DNA from: an uncultured Alistipes sp.
GTDB lineage: Bacteria > Bacteroidota > Bacteroidia > Bacteroidales > Rikenellaceae
NCBI GenBank assembly: GCA_947623305.1
Contig: CANQGQ010000010.1
Coordinates: 1-64,000, forward strand
Reading direction: 5' to 3'
DNA length: 64,000 nt
Part shown: positions 6,583-15,388 of the stretch, in pieces
Numbering within the stretch: position 1 is the stretch's first letter
Layout: each line of letters begins with the position of its first letter
Program-made: the position numbers and the translations under genes
Notes under the pieces: model-generated
The model's input: the letters and a program-made list of their open reading frames with translations, nothing else
Told to the model about the DNA's origin: nothing
Databases searched by the model: none

Positions 6583-9567
6583 TTACTTCCGTTCCGGATT
6601 TTCGACGCAGATCATCCCCTTGTTCGAACGTCCGTCGACGGAGACCCAAAGCGCTTTCGGAAAACGCACCTGCCGCAGGTAGGTGCCTTCGTATGCAGCG
6701 GGCATAGCGTCGAGCGCCTCGATGCGGAACATCCCGTCGCCGCGGAACGGGGCGATCGTCAGATAACCGACGCCCAACGAAGTAACGTTCTGGAAGAAGT
6801 GGGTGCCCTGCGACGGCTCGACCTCGAATTGCGGAATGCCGCATTCGACGATGACCTTTGCTTCGGAGATGTGCGTCCATTTGACCGGTACGCCCAAGTA
6901 GGGATCCGAGGAGCCCCAGCGGCCCGGGCCGACCAGAATGTAGGGGCGTCGTTCGTCGTGCATGCGGTTGTTGAACGTCAGGAGCTCTTCGGCAATGTGA
7001 TCGGTGGCGAGCGAATCGAAGGCGTCCGGTTTCACGTAGATGAGGTCGGCGAGGTCGTTCATCATGCCGATGCCGAGGGCGTTCTCGCCGTAAATCAGCG
7101 CTTTCGACGTGTCGAGCGACTTCCATTCGACCGGCCGGTTGTCCTGGTTGTCGATGATGGGGCGGATTTGCAGCAGGTTGAACACCTGTTTTTCGCCCGG
7201 GGCCACGTCCATGTTGGCGGCGAACTCCACTTCGACGGGGCAGCGCATCTCCTCGGAACCCAGCCGGAGCATGTCCGAGACGATGTTCGCCAACGGAAAG
7301 GTGTTGTACTTCAAGATGTTGTTGAACGTGATGACGCGCCGGCCCTTGTCGAACGGACTGTCCGAAATGCGTTCGTTGTCGCGATCCCAGACCGAGGTAA
7401 CGTGGCAGGCGTTGCGCAGGCTGGCAATATCGGTGAGCGTCAGCCGTTTGAGGTTTACCGCATCGTCGATCGAGATGCGGAACTCCTCGGGCCGCAGGTC
7501 GAGGGCCAACACTTCGTTCTGCGTGTCGCGCAGGGCCAGCTCGGGCGTCGAGGTTTGGAGCACTTTGTGCGGATACCGGGGCGAAAAACGCAGGGTGCGG
7601 CCGCCGTCGACGACGATTTTGCCCAATCCCATCGCCACGTTGCATACGCCGTCTTCGGGACGTTCATCGCCCAGCGGATAGCAGTTGATCGACCGGGCGA
7701 CGCCCGAAAAAGTGGGCATGAACAGCCCCTCCTGCTCCGTGCCGCAGACCTCCTGCACGATGACGGCCATCTTCTCCTCCGAAAGCACGTTCTGCGACGA
7801 GGCGATGTAGGCCCGCGAAGCGGCGAAGTAGACCGACGCGTAGACGCTTTTGACCGCCTTGAGCAGCAGCCGCAGCATCTGGTCTTCGTTGGCGACGTAG
7901 GGGATCATGTAGGTCGAGTAGATGCCCGCGAAGGGTTGATAGTGCGAATCCTCCAACTTCGACGACGAACGTACGGCCAGCGGTTTGCGGATCGTGCGGA
8001 TGTAGGCTTTCAGGGCCTCCTGCAACCGTTGCGGAACGTTCGAGGCGACGAATTCGCTGAGCATTTCCTCGTCCGAGCGTTCCTGTTCGATGACGTATTG
8101 CAGGCCGTTTTCGGCGATGAATTCGTCGAAAAACTCGGTCGCGATGACCACCGAACGGGGAATCATGATGCGCACGCCCTCGTATTTGTCGTATTGGCGG
8201 TATTTTATTAACATGGAGTTCATAAAAGCCAAACCTCTTGCTTTGCCGCCGAGCGATCCTTCGCCGATGCGGGCGAATGCCACGGCATCGGAATAGGTCT
8301 CTGGGTCGAAACGGGCCACGACGCCCTGGCCGAGCAGCGTGCGGTAGTCGCGGATGGATGCCACCAACGCATTGCGATGGTCGGCGACCGTGGCGAAGTG
8401 GCTTTTGTCGTAGCTTCGGATGGCGGCCGCCAGCGGGAACAAGCCGCGCGAATAGAGCCACTTCGACAGATGGTTCTGCGAGGTGTGGTATTCGAACACA
8501 TCGTCCGGAATGGTCGCGATGAGTTCCTGCATCTGCGCCAGGTCTTTCGCTCTTCCCAGCTCGACCCCCGTATGCAGGTCTTTGAATAAAAAGTCGCCGA
8601 ATGCGAACTCCGACGTGATGTATTCGTGCAGTTGGGGGAGAAGCGTTTTCGAATTTTTGGCGATGAATCCGGCTCCCAATTCACGGGCGGCCTCCGCGAA
8701 CTGGGTTTGCGACGATTGCAAGAGTACGGGCATTAGCGGATTGTCGGCACGGATGCGACGGCAGAGGTCGATGCCGGCATCGAGCTTTTCGGTCGCAGGG
8801 GGATCGTGCCGGTGCAGGACGAACCCGACATCGGAAATGACGCCCAACAGGTTGTTTTTGTAACGGTCGTAGAGTTCGACCGCTTCGTCGTAGCACGTGG
8901 CCAGCAGAATTTTCGGACGGGCCCGTTTGCGCAATACCTGCTGTTGTTCGTTGAAGGCGTCTTTCAGAAACTCGGTATTCTGCAACAACAGCAGTTTGTA
9001 GAGTTCGGGCAGGTAGGTGGAGTAGAAGCGGATCGAGTCCTCGACCAGCAGAATGGCCTGTACGCCGCCTTTGAGGATGTCCTCCTCGGCGTTCATCTTG
9101 TCCTCGATCAGCTTGATGATGGCGATGATGAGTTCCGTATTGCCGTGCCACGAAAAGAGATAATCGAGCCCCGAGCGGTCTTGTTCCTCGATGCGGCGGT
9201 AGATGTCTTTCGAAAACGAGGTCAGCAGAGCCACCGGAATCTGCGGAAAACGCTCCTTGACCATCTTGGCGAAAGTGAATACGTCCGGTTCGCCGACGTT
9301 GTACATCGTCAGAATGAAATCGAACGAATGATCGCGTTCGAGCAGTTCGAGCGCCTCGCTCGTCGAGCTCACGCGCGTGAACGACGGCGGATTGGAGATA
9401 TGCAGATCGAGGTATTCGCGATTGATCTGCGCTTCGATGCGTCCGTCCTCCTCCAGGATGTAGCCGTCGTAGCTGCAGCAAACGAGCAGAATCCGGTGGA
9501 TGCGGTACTTCATGAAGAGGTAGCGGGATTGCGTTTCGTCGGTAAGGATATGTTCGAACTGCTCCAT
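6583..9567 (-). CDS. Receiver-like/ATP-grasp (PEP/pyruvate-binding) protein
   Basis: A 994-residue protein. Residues about 20-160 form a degenerate receiver-like domain with no phospho-Asp (FDFILTMYN at that site). Residues about 171-318 look like an intact receiver: acidic pair E176-D177 in LLVEDS, D246 in VISDVGF, SS in VLLQSSQ and K304 in FIAKNS. From about residue 440 onward it has the PEP-synthase/PPDK ATP-grasp domain, with GEGSLGGKARGLAF and AVRSSSKLEDSHYQPFAGI. The swivelling phospho-His domain (TSDxGG...SHxA) is absent; instead the C-terminus carries PGRWGSSDPYLGVPVKW. Classical PEP synthase activity is therefore unlikely. A -7 box lies six bases before the ATG, which rules out the more upstream start. 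Confidence 0.75.
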   Translation of the reverse strand: MEQFEHILTDETQSRYLFMKYRIHRILLVCCSYDGYILEEDGRIEAQINREYLDLHISNPPSFTRVSSTSEALELLERDHSFDFILTMYNVGEPDVFTFAKMVKERFPQIPVALLTSFSKDIYRRIEEQDRSGLDYLFSWHGNTELIIAIIKLIEDKMNAEEDILKGGVQAILLVEDSIRFYSTYLPELYKLLLLQNTEFLKDAFNEQQQVLRKRARPKILLATCYDEAVELYDRYKNNLLGVISDVGFVLHRHDPPATEKLDAGIDLCRRIRADNPLMPVLLQSSQTQFAEAARELGAGFIAKNSKTLLPQLHEYITSEFAFGDFLFKDLHTGVELGRAKDLAQMQELIATIPDDVFEYHTSQNHLSKWLYSRGLFPLAAAIRSYDKSHFATVADHRNALVASIRDYRTLLGQGVVARFDPETYSDAVAFARIGEGSLGGKARGLAFMNSMLIKYRQYDKYEGVRIMIPRSVVIATEFFDEFIAENGLQYVIEQERSDEEMLSEFVASNVPQRLQEALKAYIRTIRKPLAVRSSSKLEDSHYQPFAGIYSTYMIPYVANEDQMLRLLLKAVKSVYASVYFAASRAYIASSQNVLSEEKMAVIVQEVCGTEQEGLFMPTFSGVARSINCYPLGDERPEDGVCNVAMGLGKIVVDGGRTLRFSPRYPHKVLQTSTPELALRDTQNEVLALDLRPEEFRISIDDAVNLKRLTLTDIASLRNACHVTSVWDRDNERISDSPFDKGRRVITFNNILKYNTFPLANIVSDMLRLGSEEMRCPVEVEFAANMDVAPGEKQVFNLLQIRPIIDNQDNRPVEWKSLDTSKALIYGENALGIGMMNDLADLIYVKPDAFDSLATDHIAEELLTFNNRMHDERRPYILVGPGRWGSSDPYLGVPVKWTHISEAKVIVECGIPQFEVEPSQGTHFFQNVTSLGVGYLTIAPFRGDGMFRIEALDAMPAAYEGTYLRQVRFPKALWVSVDGRSNKGMICVENPERK

Positions 9568-9573
9568 TATGCA

Positions 9574-9581
9574 CAAAAATA
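9574..9581 (-). promoter_or_regulatory. -7 box close to the ATP-grasp protein start
   Basis: TATTTTTG on the minus strand, separated by six bases from the ATG at 9567, implying an mRNA with almost no leader. Confidence 0.5.
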
Positions 9582-9603
9582 GTAAAATTTTTCGTATCTC
9601 CGA

Positions 9604-9810
9604 TTTTCCTTTCAGACCTCCCGATCCGTGCCTTTTCACCGTGCGACTTTTATCGTTGCGAAAGTATTCCGTCGTTCGGTTTTCCTTTCAGACCTTCCGA
9701 TCCGTGCCTTTTCACCGTGCGACTTTTATCGTTGCGAAAGTATTCCGTCGTTCGGTTTTCCTTTCAGACCTCCCGATCCGTGCCAGTTAATAAAAAATTT
9801 CGTATCTTTG
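9604..9810. repeat. 76-base tandem repeat (2.4 copies) ending in R4 and a promoter
   Basis: Two complete 76-base units (9604-9679 and 9680-9755) and a third of about 28 bases (9756-9783). They are nearly identical: CCTCCCGATCCG is CCTTCCGATCCG in unit two. Each unit contains GCGACTTTTATCGTTGCG. The partial third unit runs into CCAGTTAATAAAAAATTTCG and TATCTTTG (9803-9810), the R4 motif plus the promoter of the next gene. The unit is uninterrupted and lacks the repeat-spacer alternation of a CRISPR. Confidence 0.9.
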
Positions 9811-9841
9811 ACTGCATCAATGCAAACTCAACCGTTCGAAT

Positions 9842-11047
9842 ATGAATTCCGATCAATATCGTCTTTTCGAAGTTACGTCGTCCGCGCTCGTCCGCGAGTG
9901 GATCGACTTGCCGAAGCGGCTCTACCGCGGCAACCGCAACTGGGTTTGTCCGCTCGACTGCGACGTGCTGGAGGTTTTCGACCCGGACAAAAACGAACTT
10001 TTCGCCGACGGCGAGGCCGTTCGCTGGCTCGTGCGCGATGCTTCCGGAACGGTCGTCGGCCGTATCGCCGCTTTCTATAACCGCGAAAAGGCGGCCCTCG
10101 AGGATCAGCCTACCGGCGGATGCGGCTTTTTCGAGTGCATCGACTGCCAGGAGGTCGCCGACATGCTGTTCGACGCTGCGCGGCTTTGGTTGGCCAGTCG
10201 GGGGATGGAGGCGATGGACGGGCCCGTCAATTTCGGACAGCGCCGCGACTGGTGGGGCTTGCTGGTCGAGGGATTCGAATTCCAGCCGCTTTACAAAAAT
10301 CCCTATAATCCGCCCTATTACAAGGAGTTGTTCGAACATTACGGATTCCGCAATTACTTTAACCAGAACAGTTACATCTGGCGGGCCAACGTCTCCGAAG
10401 CCAACGAACGGATTTTCGAACGCTCCGAACGGTTGTTGTCGATGCCCGGGTATCATGTCGAGACGCTCGACATGAAGAACCTCGAAGAGGCGGCCGAAAA
10501 CTTCCGCGTCATGTACAACAAGGCATGGGCGCTCTTTTCGGGCGTGAAGCCCATGACGCAGGAAGAGGCGTTGCACATCATGCGGGAGATGCGACCGATC
10601 CTCGATCCCGACATTGTCTTTTTCGCCTATTTCAACGACGAGCCGATCGGTTTTTTCATCACCGTGCCCGATCTGAACCGAATCATCGGCAAGTTCAACG
10701 GACGTTTCGGACTGATCGAGAAACTGCGCCTGATGTGGGATTTGAAGGTTCGTAAGCGCAGCGACCGGATTTTCGGTATCATCTTCGGCATCGCGCCCGA
10801 GTTCCACGGCAAGGGGGTCGAATCGGCCATCATGGTGCGTTACTGGCACTTCATGATGGAGCAGCAGACACGTTACAAGACCCTGGAACTGGCCTGGATC
10901 GGCGATTTCAATCCGGTGATGAACCGCATGATCGAACAGTACGTCTGTGCCACACGCCACAAGGTGCATACGACCTACCGTTATCTGTTCGACCGGACGA
11001 AGGAGTTTCATCGTTGTCCGCGGTTGGGTGTGAAACGGAAAGAGTAG
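9842..11047 (+). CDS. Large GNAT-fold acyltransferase-like protein
   Basis: A 401-residue protein. The C-terminal half has a GNAT-type acyl-CoA-binding signature, with FGIIFGIAPEFHGKGVESAI at about residues 310-330. The N-terminal half (GNRNWVCPLDCDVLEVFDPD and PVNFGQRRDWWGLLVEGFEF) is characteristic of a Bacteroidetes family usually labelled only N-acetyltransferase. The substrate is unknown. It has its own promoter (TATCTTTG at 9803-9810, 31-base leader) supplied by the upstream repeat. It is followed 61 bases later by gcvT, so read-through is possible, but no functional link is evident. Confidence 0.75.
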   Translation: MNSDQYRLFEVTSSALVREWIDLPKRLYRGNRNWVCPLDCDVLEVFDPDKNELFADGEAVRWLVRDASGTVVGRIAAFYNREKAALEDQPTGGCGFFECIDCQEVADMLFDAARLWLASRGMEAMDGPVNFGQRRDWWGLLVEGFEFQPLYKNPYNPPYYKELFEHYGFRNYFNQNSYIWRANVSEANERIFERSERLLSMPGYHVETLDMKNLEEAAENFRVMYNKAWALFSGVKPMTQEEALHIMREMRPILDPDIVFFAYFNDEPIGFFITVPDLNRIIGKFNGRFGLIEKLRLMWDLKVRKRSDRIFGIIFGIAPEFHGKGVESAIMVRYWHFMMEQQTRYKTLELAWIGDFNPVMNRMIEQYVCATRHKVHTTYRYLFDRTKEFHRCPRLGVKRKE

Positions 11048-11108
11048 GGGAGCCGCATCCGATCGGAAGGATCGGAATCTGTGAGAGAAACGAAAACTGC
11101 ATATCGCT

Positions 11109-12209
11109 ATGAAAACTACCGTATTTACCGCGCACCACGTGGCTGCCGGTGCCAAGATGGCCGAATTCGCCGGTTATAACATGCCGATCGAGTTCACGGG
11201 AATCAACGACGAACACCTGACCGTGCGCAACGGGGCTGGCGTGTTCGATGTCAGCCACATGGGCGAGATTTGGGTCAAGGGCCCGAAAGCGCTCGCTTTG
11301 CTGCAACACATCACGACGAACGACGTCGCGAAACTCTACGACGGCAAGGTGCAGTATTCCTGCATGCCCAACGGTCGCGGCGGCATCGTCGACGACATCC
11401 TCGTCTACCGAATCGACGCCGAGACCTATATGCTGTGCGTCAATGCTGCCAACATCGACAAGGATTGGGTGCACATCTGTGCCGAGGGCAAGGCTTTCGG
11501 AATGGAAGCGGGCCACGGCAAGGAGCTCTACAATGCATCGGATGAAATCTGTCAGTTGGCGGTGCAGGGGCCTTCGGCCATGAAGATCGTGCAGAAAATG
11601 TGCGACGAGCCGGTCGAGCAGATGGAGTATTACACCTTCCGCAAGATGACGGTGGCTGGATGCAATGCCATTCTTTCGATTACGGGTTACACCGGAGCGG
11701 GCGGTTGCGAGATTTACGTGGCCAACGAAGACGGCGAAAAACTTTGGAATGCGCTCTGGGAGGCCGGTGCGGAGTACGGTTTGAAGAACATCGGGCTGGG
11801 CGCCCGCGACACGCTTCGGCTCGAAAAGGGATTCTGCCTTTACGGTAACGACATCGACGATACGACTTCGCCCATCGAAGCGGGGTTGGGTTGGATCACG
11901 AAGTTTGCCGACGGCAAGGATTTTATTGATCGGGCCGTTTTGGAAAAGCAGAAAGCCGAGGGCGTGAGCCGCAAATTGGTGGGTTTCAAGATGATCGACC
12001 GCGGGATTCCGCGCCACGGTTACACGTTGGCGACGCCCGAGGGCAAGGAGATGGGGCACGTTACCTCGGGAACGATGTCTCCGTGTCTGAAAACGGGCAT
12101 CGGCATGGGTTACGTCGCGGCGGAGTTCGCTAAACCGGGCAGCGTGATTGCGGTCATCATCCGTGATCGCCTGTTGCGGGCCGAGGTGGTCAAAGTGCCG
12201 TTTGTGTAG
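11109..12209 (+). CDS. gcvT: Glycine cleavage system aminomethyltransferase (T protein)
   Basis: A 366-residue tetrahydrofolate-dependent enzyme that takes the aminomethyl group from lipoylated H protein, giving methylene-THF and ammonia. Motifs include [13 protein letters not shown] near residue 40, the VDDILVYRI segment with the conserved catalytic Asp, [12 protein letters not shown], and [20 protein letters not shown]; length matches the family. gcvH and gcvP are not in the window. With kbl it gives two routes touching glycine and one-carbon supply. No glycine riboswitch fits in the 61-base gap upstream. A strong terminator follows. Confidence 0.96.
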   Translation: MKTTVFTAHHVAAGAKMAEFAGYNMPIEFTGINDEHLTVRNGAGVFDVSHMGEIWVKGPKALALLQHITTNDVAKLYDGKVQYSCMPNGRGGIVDDILVYRIDAETYMLCVNAANIDKDWVHICAEGKAFGMEAGHGKELYNASDEICQLAVQGPSAMKIVQKMCDEPVEQMEYYTFRKMTVAGCNAILSITGYTGAGGCEIYVANEDGEKLWNALWEAGAEYGLKNIGLGARDTLRLEKGFCLYGNDIDDTTSPIEAGLGWITKFADGKDFIDRAVLEKQKAEGVSRKLVGFKMIDRGIPRHGYTLATPEGKEMGHVTSGTMSPCLKTGIGMGYVAAEFAKPGSVIAVIIRDRLLRAEVVKVPFV

Positions 12210-12239
12210 TGCGGAATTTTTTTCTGAATGGATAGATGA

Positions 12240-12275
12240 AAAAGCCCCGCTGCAATCATGCAGCGGGGCTTTTTT
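12240..12275. terminator. Bidirectional terminator between gcvT and deoC
   Basis: An 11-bp perfect stem GCCCCGCTGCA (12244-12254) with TGCAGCGGGGC (12259-12269), a four-base loop, A-run before and T-run after, so it can serve both convergent transcripts. Confidence 0.9.
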
Positions 12276-12361
12276 GTTATTGGATCGGTTCTTGTTCTTT
12301 ATTCCTTTCTGATCCGCGCCGTTAATTAGATTGCTTTTATGAGGTTCGGATCGGTTACCGA

Positions 12362-13240
12362 TTAATAATATTTGACCGGATGGCCCTCGATGGCGGTCAG
12401 CAGATTGTTCGCCGCCGACGAGGCTCCGATGCGGAACAGATCGGGGGTCAGCCACTCCTTGCCGAGCGTCTCTTCGACGATTGTATAGTAGAGGGCCGCA
12501 TCTTCGGGCGTGCGCACGCCGCCGGCCGCTTTGAAGCCGACTTTGCGTCCGGTCTTTTCGTGGTAGTCGCGAATCGCCTGACACATGACCAATGCCGCCT
12601 CGGGCGTTGCCGCAACGTCGATTTTACCCGTCGAGGTCTTGACGAAATCGGCGCCCGCGAAGATCGAAAGCAACGATGCCTTGCGAATCAATTCCGGCGT
12701 CTTCAGCGCACCCGATTCGATGATGACTTTCAGCACGATGTCCTTGTCCATTTCGGAGCGGATCACTTCCACCTCGTTGGCTGCTTCGTCGTACTCGCCC
12801 GTCAGCATTCGACCGACGTTCAGCACGATGTCCACTTCGTCGGCTCCGTTTTCCACAGCCATAGCCACTTCCAAAGCCTTCACCTCCAGGAAGGTTTGCG
12901 AAGCCGGAAATCCGCCGCCGACCGAGGTGATGCGCATCGGTGTTCCGTCGACGGCCACGCCGACGGTCTCGACGAACGCCGGATAGACGCAGATGGATGC
13001 GACATTGGGAATATGGGGGTACAATTCGTAGAAAGCCGCTGCTTTTCGAGCGAACTCCGTAACGGATGTTACGGAATCGTTGCACGAAAGAGTCGTAAGG
13101 TCGATGGTCGAATAGCAGAATTTATAAACATCTGTATTTCGATTGCGAAGAGCAATCTCGCGGATGCGAGCGACTTCGGCATCCACTTGTTCTGCGCTCC
13201 ATGCCGGAGCGTATTCGTTGAGTCGGTTGGCGTATTCCAT
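12362..13240 (-). CDS. deoC: Deoxyribose-phosphate aldolase
   Basis: A 292-residue class I aldolase that splits 2-deoxyribose 5-phosphate into glyceraldehyde 3-phosphate and acetaldehyde. The Schiff-base lysine segment is ADFVKTSTGK, and the second active-site lysine lies in VGFKAAGGVRTPEDA. The protein has an N-terminal extension of about 35 residues compared with short forms, as often seen in this phylum. The ATG at 13240 directly follows an R4 end (GTACCAGTTAATAAAAAT). A TATATTTG box lies about 118 bases upstream. No other deoxynucleoside catabolism genes are adjacent. Confidence 0.95.
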   Translation of the reverse strand: MEYANRLNEYAPAWSAEQVDAEVARIREIALRNRNTDVYKFCYSTIDLTTLSCNDSVTSVTEFARKAAAFYELYPHIPNVASICVYPAFVETVGVAVDGTPMRITSVGGGFPASQTFLEVKALEVAMAVENGADEVDIVLNVGRMLTGEYDEAANEVEVIRSEMDKDIVLKVIIESGALKTPELIRKASLLSIFAGADFVKTSTGKIDVAATPEAALVMCQAIRDYHEKTGRKVGFKAAGGVRTPEDAALYYTIVEETLGKEWLTPDLFRIGASSAANNLLTAIEGHPVKYY

Positions 13241-13259
13241 ATTTTTATTAACTGGTACG
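13241..13259 (-). repeat. R4 motif abutting the deoC start codon
   Basis: On the minus strand CCGTACCAGTTAATAAAAAT runs directly into the deoC ATG; the same sequence elsewhere carries promoters or stop codons. Confidence 0.6.
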
Positions 13260-13358
13260 GCGAGGACCGTTTTCTAGTTTTTGCCGTTTTTTGCACGCTG
13301 TTAAATCGGTAGCCGCTTCGGACGATCGTGTCAATTAACAATATGACAGTTCACAAAA

Positions 13359-13366
13359 CAAATATA
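13359..13366 (-). promoter_or_regulatory. -7 box for deoC
   Basis: TATATTTG on the minus strand, giving a leader of about 118 bases. Confidence 0.5.
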
Positions 13367-13415
13367 GAAAAATTATTCGGTTTATTTACGTTTCGCACCG
13401 AATAAATTTCTACCA

Positions 13416-13477
13416 TGCAAAAAAGAAGCCCGAACAATACATTCGGGCTTCCGATTATCGGGCAAAACGCCCGATAA
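13416..13477 (-). terminator. Double-hairpin terminator of the OmpA-like lipoprotein gene
   Basis: Reading the minus strand, the first hairpin is TTATCGGGC/GCCCGATAA (13455-13477). It is followed by GAAGCCCGAA/TTCGGGCTTC (13425-13451) and a run of six T. Two stacked hairpins after an abundant-type gene suggest both termination and 3' protection of the mRNA. Confidence 0.85.
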
Positions 13478-13490
13478 AGCATTTCTGATT

Positions 13491-15221
13491 TTAGTGAACC
13501 ATTTTCAGATTGGCATCCTTGGCTGCTTTCTGAGCCAGTTCCGGATTCTTCGAAATGGCGCTTCTCAACTCTGCGTTGGCCGTCGACTGGTCGCCTTCAC
13601 GGGTTGCGATGATGGCACGCAGGTAATCGGCTTCGGCCGACTTGTCCTTGGCGATGGCTTTCTTGGCCGTTGCCAGGTCGTTGTTCATAATGGCGGCAAC
13701 TGCCTGGTTGTAACCGGTAAACGTGTTTTCAGCCGTTGCGTAGTCACCCGTTGCAGCAGCCATAGCGGCTTTGGTCTCTGCATCGGCAGCAGCGGCATAT
13801 TTCTTGGCTTCGTCGGTGTTGCCGTTCGCCAAGTTGGACAGCAGGAGGTTCTTGTTGAGCTCTTTCGAGGAATCCAGTTTGGCAGCCTTTGCGAACGAAT
13901 TCAATGCAGCAGCTTTGTCGCCGGCGTTCGTCTGAGCGACACCGAGGTTGTTCCATACGCGAGCGTCGTTGTATTTCTTCGATGCAACGGTCAGAATGGC
14001 GACTTGTTCGTCTACGCCATTGGCCAGCGATTCGGCAGCATAGAGGTACTCCTCGACGGTGAGTTCGTCGCCGTTGCGGAAGGCAGCCATGATTTCGGCA
14101 TCGGTCTTACCTTCGATGTCGGTGCTGTTGACGATCTGTGCACGACGCAACTCGGGCAGAATCTCGCTCTTCAGTTCGTCGAATACGGTAGCCATGTTCT
14201 TGATCTCGCTTTCGCGCTGAGTCGACGAGCTATAGAGGCTCAATACCTGGAGAATCAGATTCTTGTCCTTGATGTTCGATTTCTCGACCAGTTCTTTGAA
14301 ACCTTCCCAGTCTTCGCCGTAAGCGGCAGCGTCGATGTCGAGACCCGAATCCTTCAGCAGTTTGGCTACGACCTTCTCGCCGGATTTGCTGCGAGCCTCC
14401 GACAGCTTGTCGTTGAACTTCTCGGGACCGTCGGGCGAAGCATAACCCTTCACGGCGATGTTCTGCGTTGCACGGTCGTTGTTGAGGTTGCGATCGACAT
14501 CGGCTTTGAATTCATCGAGGTTGGCTTTGCGCTCGTTCTTCTTCGTTACGGTCGACGAGTTGATCGCATAGAGCAGGTCGGTTTTATTCACTACGGTGGT
14601 TACCTTCTTGTAGTTGTTGGCCATCGGCTCCATGATCGCACCGTACTGGATGTCTTTCTGCAGCGTGTTCAGACCGTAAGCGACCGTCAGACCGAACTCT
14701 TTGGCAATAGCGGCTTTGGCAGCTTGGTCGTTGCCGGCCAGGATGGCAGCCTGCTCTTCCGTCGGAAGTGCGCCGTTGTGCAGATTGACGAGCGTCAGCT
14801 CCTTGCAGTCGCCTTTCGGGCACTGGATTTCGGCACGCAGCTGGAGTTCGCACTGATCCATACGCGGGTCGTAGGGGAACTCGACGTGCTGAATGAAGTT
14901 GCCGCCGCTGTACTTGTCGACCACGGTATAGTTCTCCTTCACCTTCGAACCCTGGTAGAATTTGGGTGTACCGGCTACTTCGCCGCCCTCGAATACGATG
15001 ACGGGCGTTACTTTTACGATCGCTTTCTTGTGGAAGTATTCAACGGGGATGCTGACGTGGATATCGGCAGCGACAATGCCGTTGTTGAGAGCCAAGACTT
15101 CGGGATCGACGGTTACCTTGACATCTTCCCGATTCCGGGCCATCTGCTTGAAGCAGTTGCAGCTCGAGAAAGCGAGTGCAGCAATAGCGAGCACGAGGCT
15201 CAACTTAATGACGTTTTTCAT
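13491..15221 (-). CDS. Lipoprotein with OmpA-like region and TPR-like repeats
   Basis: A 576-residue protein with a lipoprotein signal (MKNVIKLSLVLAIAALAFSSC, Cys at about 20), so membrane-anchored, probably outer membrane. The middle (about residues 210-300) has an OmpA-like segment (INSSTVTKKNER, then AVKGYASPDGPEKFNDKLSEAR), suggesting peptidoglycan contact. The C-terminal 180 residues are Ala-rich TPR-like repeats (VWNNLGVAQTNAGDKAAALNSFAKAA). It resembles the P59/OmpA-family surface antigens of Bacteroidales. Codon use is less GC3-biased than its neighbours, and it has a strong promoter and terminators, fitting high expression. Its exact role is unknown. Confidence 0.8.
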   Translation of the reverse strand: MKNVIKLSLVLAIAALAFSSCNCFKQMARNREDVKVTVDPEVLALNNGIVAADIHVSIPVEYFHKKAIVKVTPVIVFEGGEVAGTPKFYQGSKVKENYTVVDKYSGGNFIQHVEFPYDPRMDQCELQLRAEIQCPKGDCKELTLVNLHNGALPTEEQAAILAGNDQAAKAAIAKEFGLTVAYGLNTLQKDIQYGAIMEPMANNYKKVTTVVNKTDLLYAINSSTVTKKNERKANLDEFKADVDRNLNNDRATQNIAVKGYASPDGPEKFNDKLSEARSKSGEKVVAKLLKDSGLDIDAAAYGEDWEGFKELVEKSNIKDKNLILQVLSLYSSSTQRESEIKNMATVFDELKSEILPELRRAQIVNSTDIEGKTDAEIMAAFRNGDELTVEEYLYAAESLANGVDEQVAILTVASKKYNDARVWNNLGVAQTNAGDKAAALNSFAKAAKLDSSKELNKNLLLSNLANGNTDEAKKYAAAADAETKAAMAAATGDYATAENTFTGYNQAVAAIMNNDLATAKKAIAKDKSAEADYLRAIIATREGDQSTANAELRSAISKNPELAQKAAKDANLKMVH

Positions 15222-15300
15222 AATGAGTTGTTTGGTTATTAGTTTGTTTCTGTTTTCGCCTTTTTCGGAATCGTCGGTTCCGAAACACTTTTACACGATG

Positions 15301-15331
15301 CAAATATAAAAAACAAAATTCAAAAATGCAA
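15301..15331 (-). promoter_or_regulatory. Promoter of the OmpA-like lipoprotein gene
   Basis: Minus-strand TTG (complement at 15329-15331), a 20-base spacer and TATATTTG (complement at 15301-15308). The leader is about 79 bases and holds a TTTCGGAA/TTCCGAAA hairpin, possibly stabilising the message. The -33 lies just beyond the pnp terminator hairpin. Confidence 0.65.
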
Positions 15332-15336
15332 CATTC

Positions 15337-15370
15337 GAGGATAAACGACCGGTTTTTGTCGTTTATCCTC
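15337..15370 (-). terminator. Hairpin downstream of pnp
   Basis: A 13-bp perfect stem GAGGATAAACGAC (15337-15349) with GTCGTTTATCCTC (15358-15370), 8-base loop. The T-run after it on the minus strand is broken, so it may be a weak terminator or an mRNA 3' processing structure. Confidence 0.65.
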
Positions 15371-15388
15371 GGGACATCATTGTTCGGA

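Noticed and set aside
9604..9783. Possible CRISPR array
   Set aside because: The 76-base units follow each other with no spacers, number only 2.4 and have no cas genes nearby; this is a simple tandem repeat.
11048..11108. Glycine riboswitch upstream of gcvT
   Set aside because: Only 61 bases separate the genes, too short for the aptamer, and no conserved glycine-aptamer core is visible.
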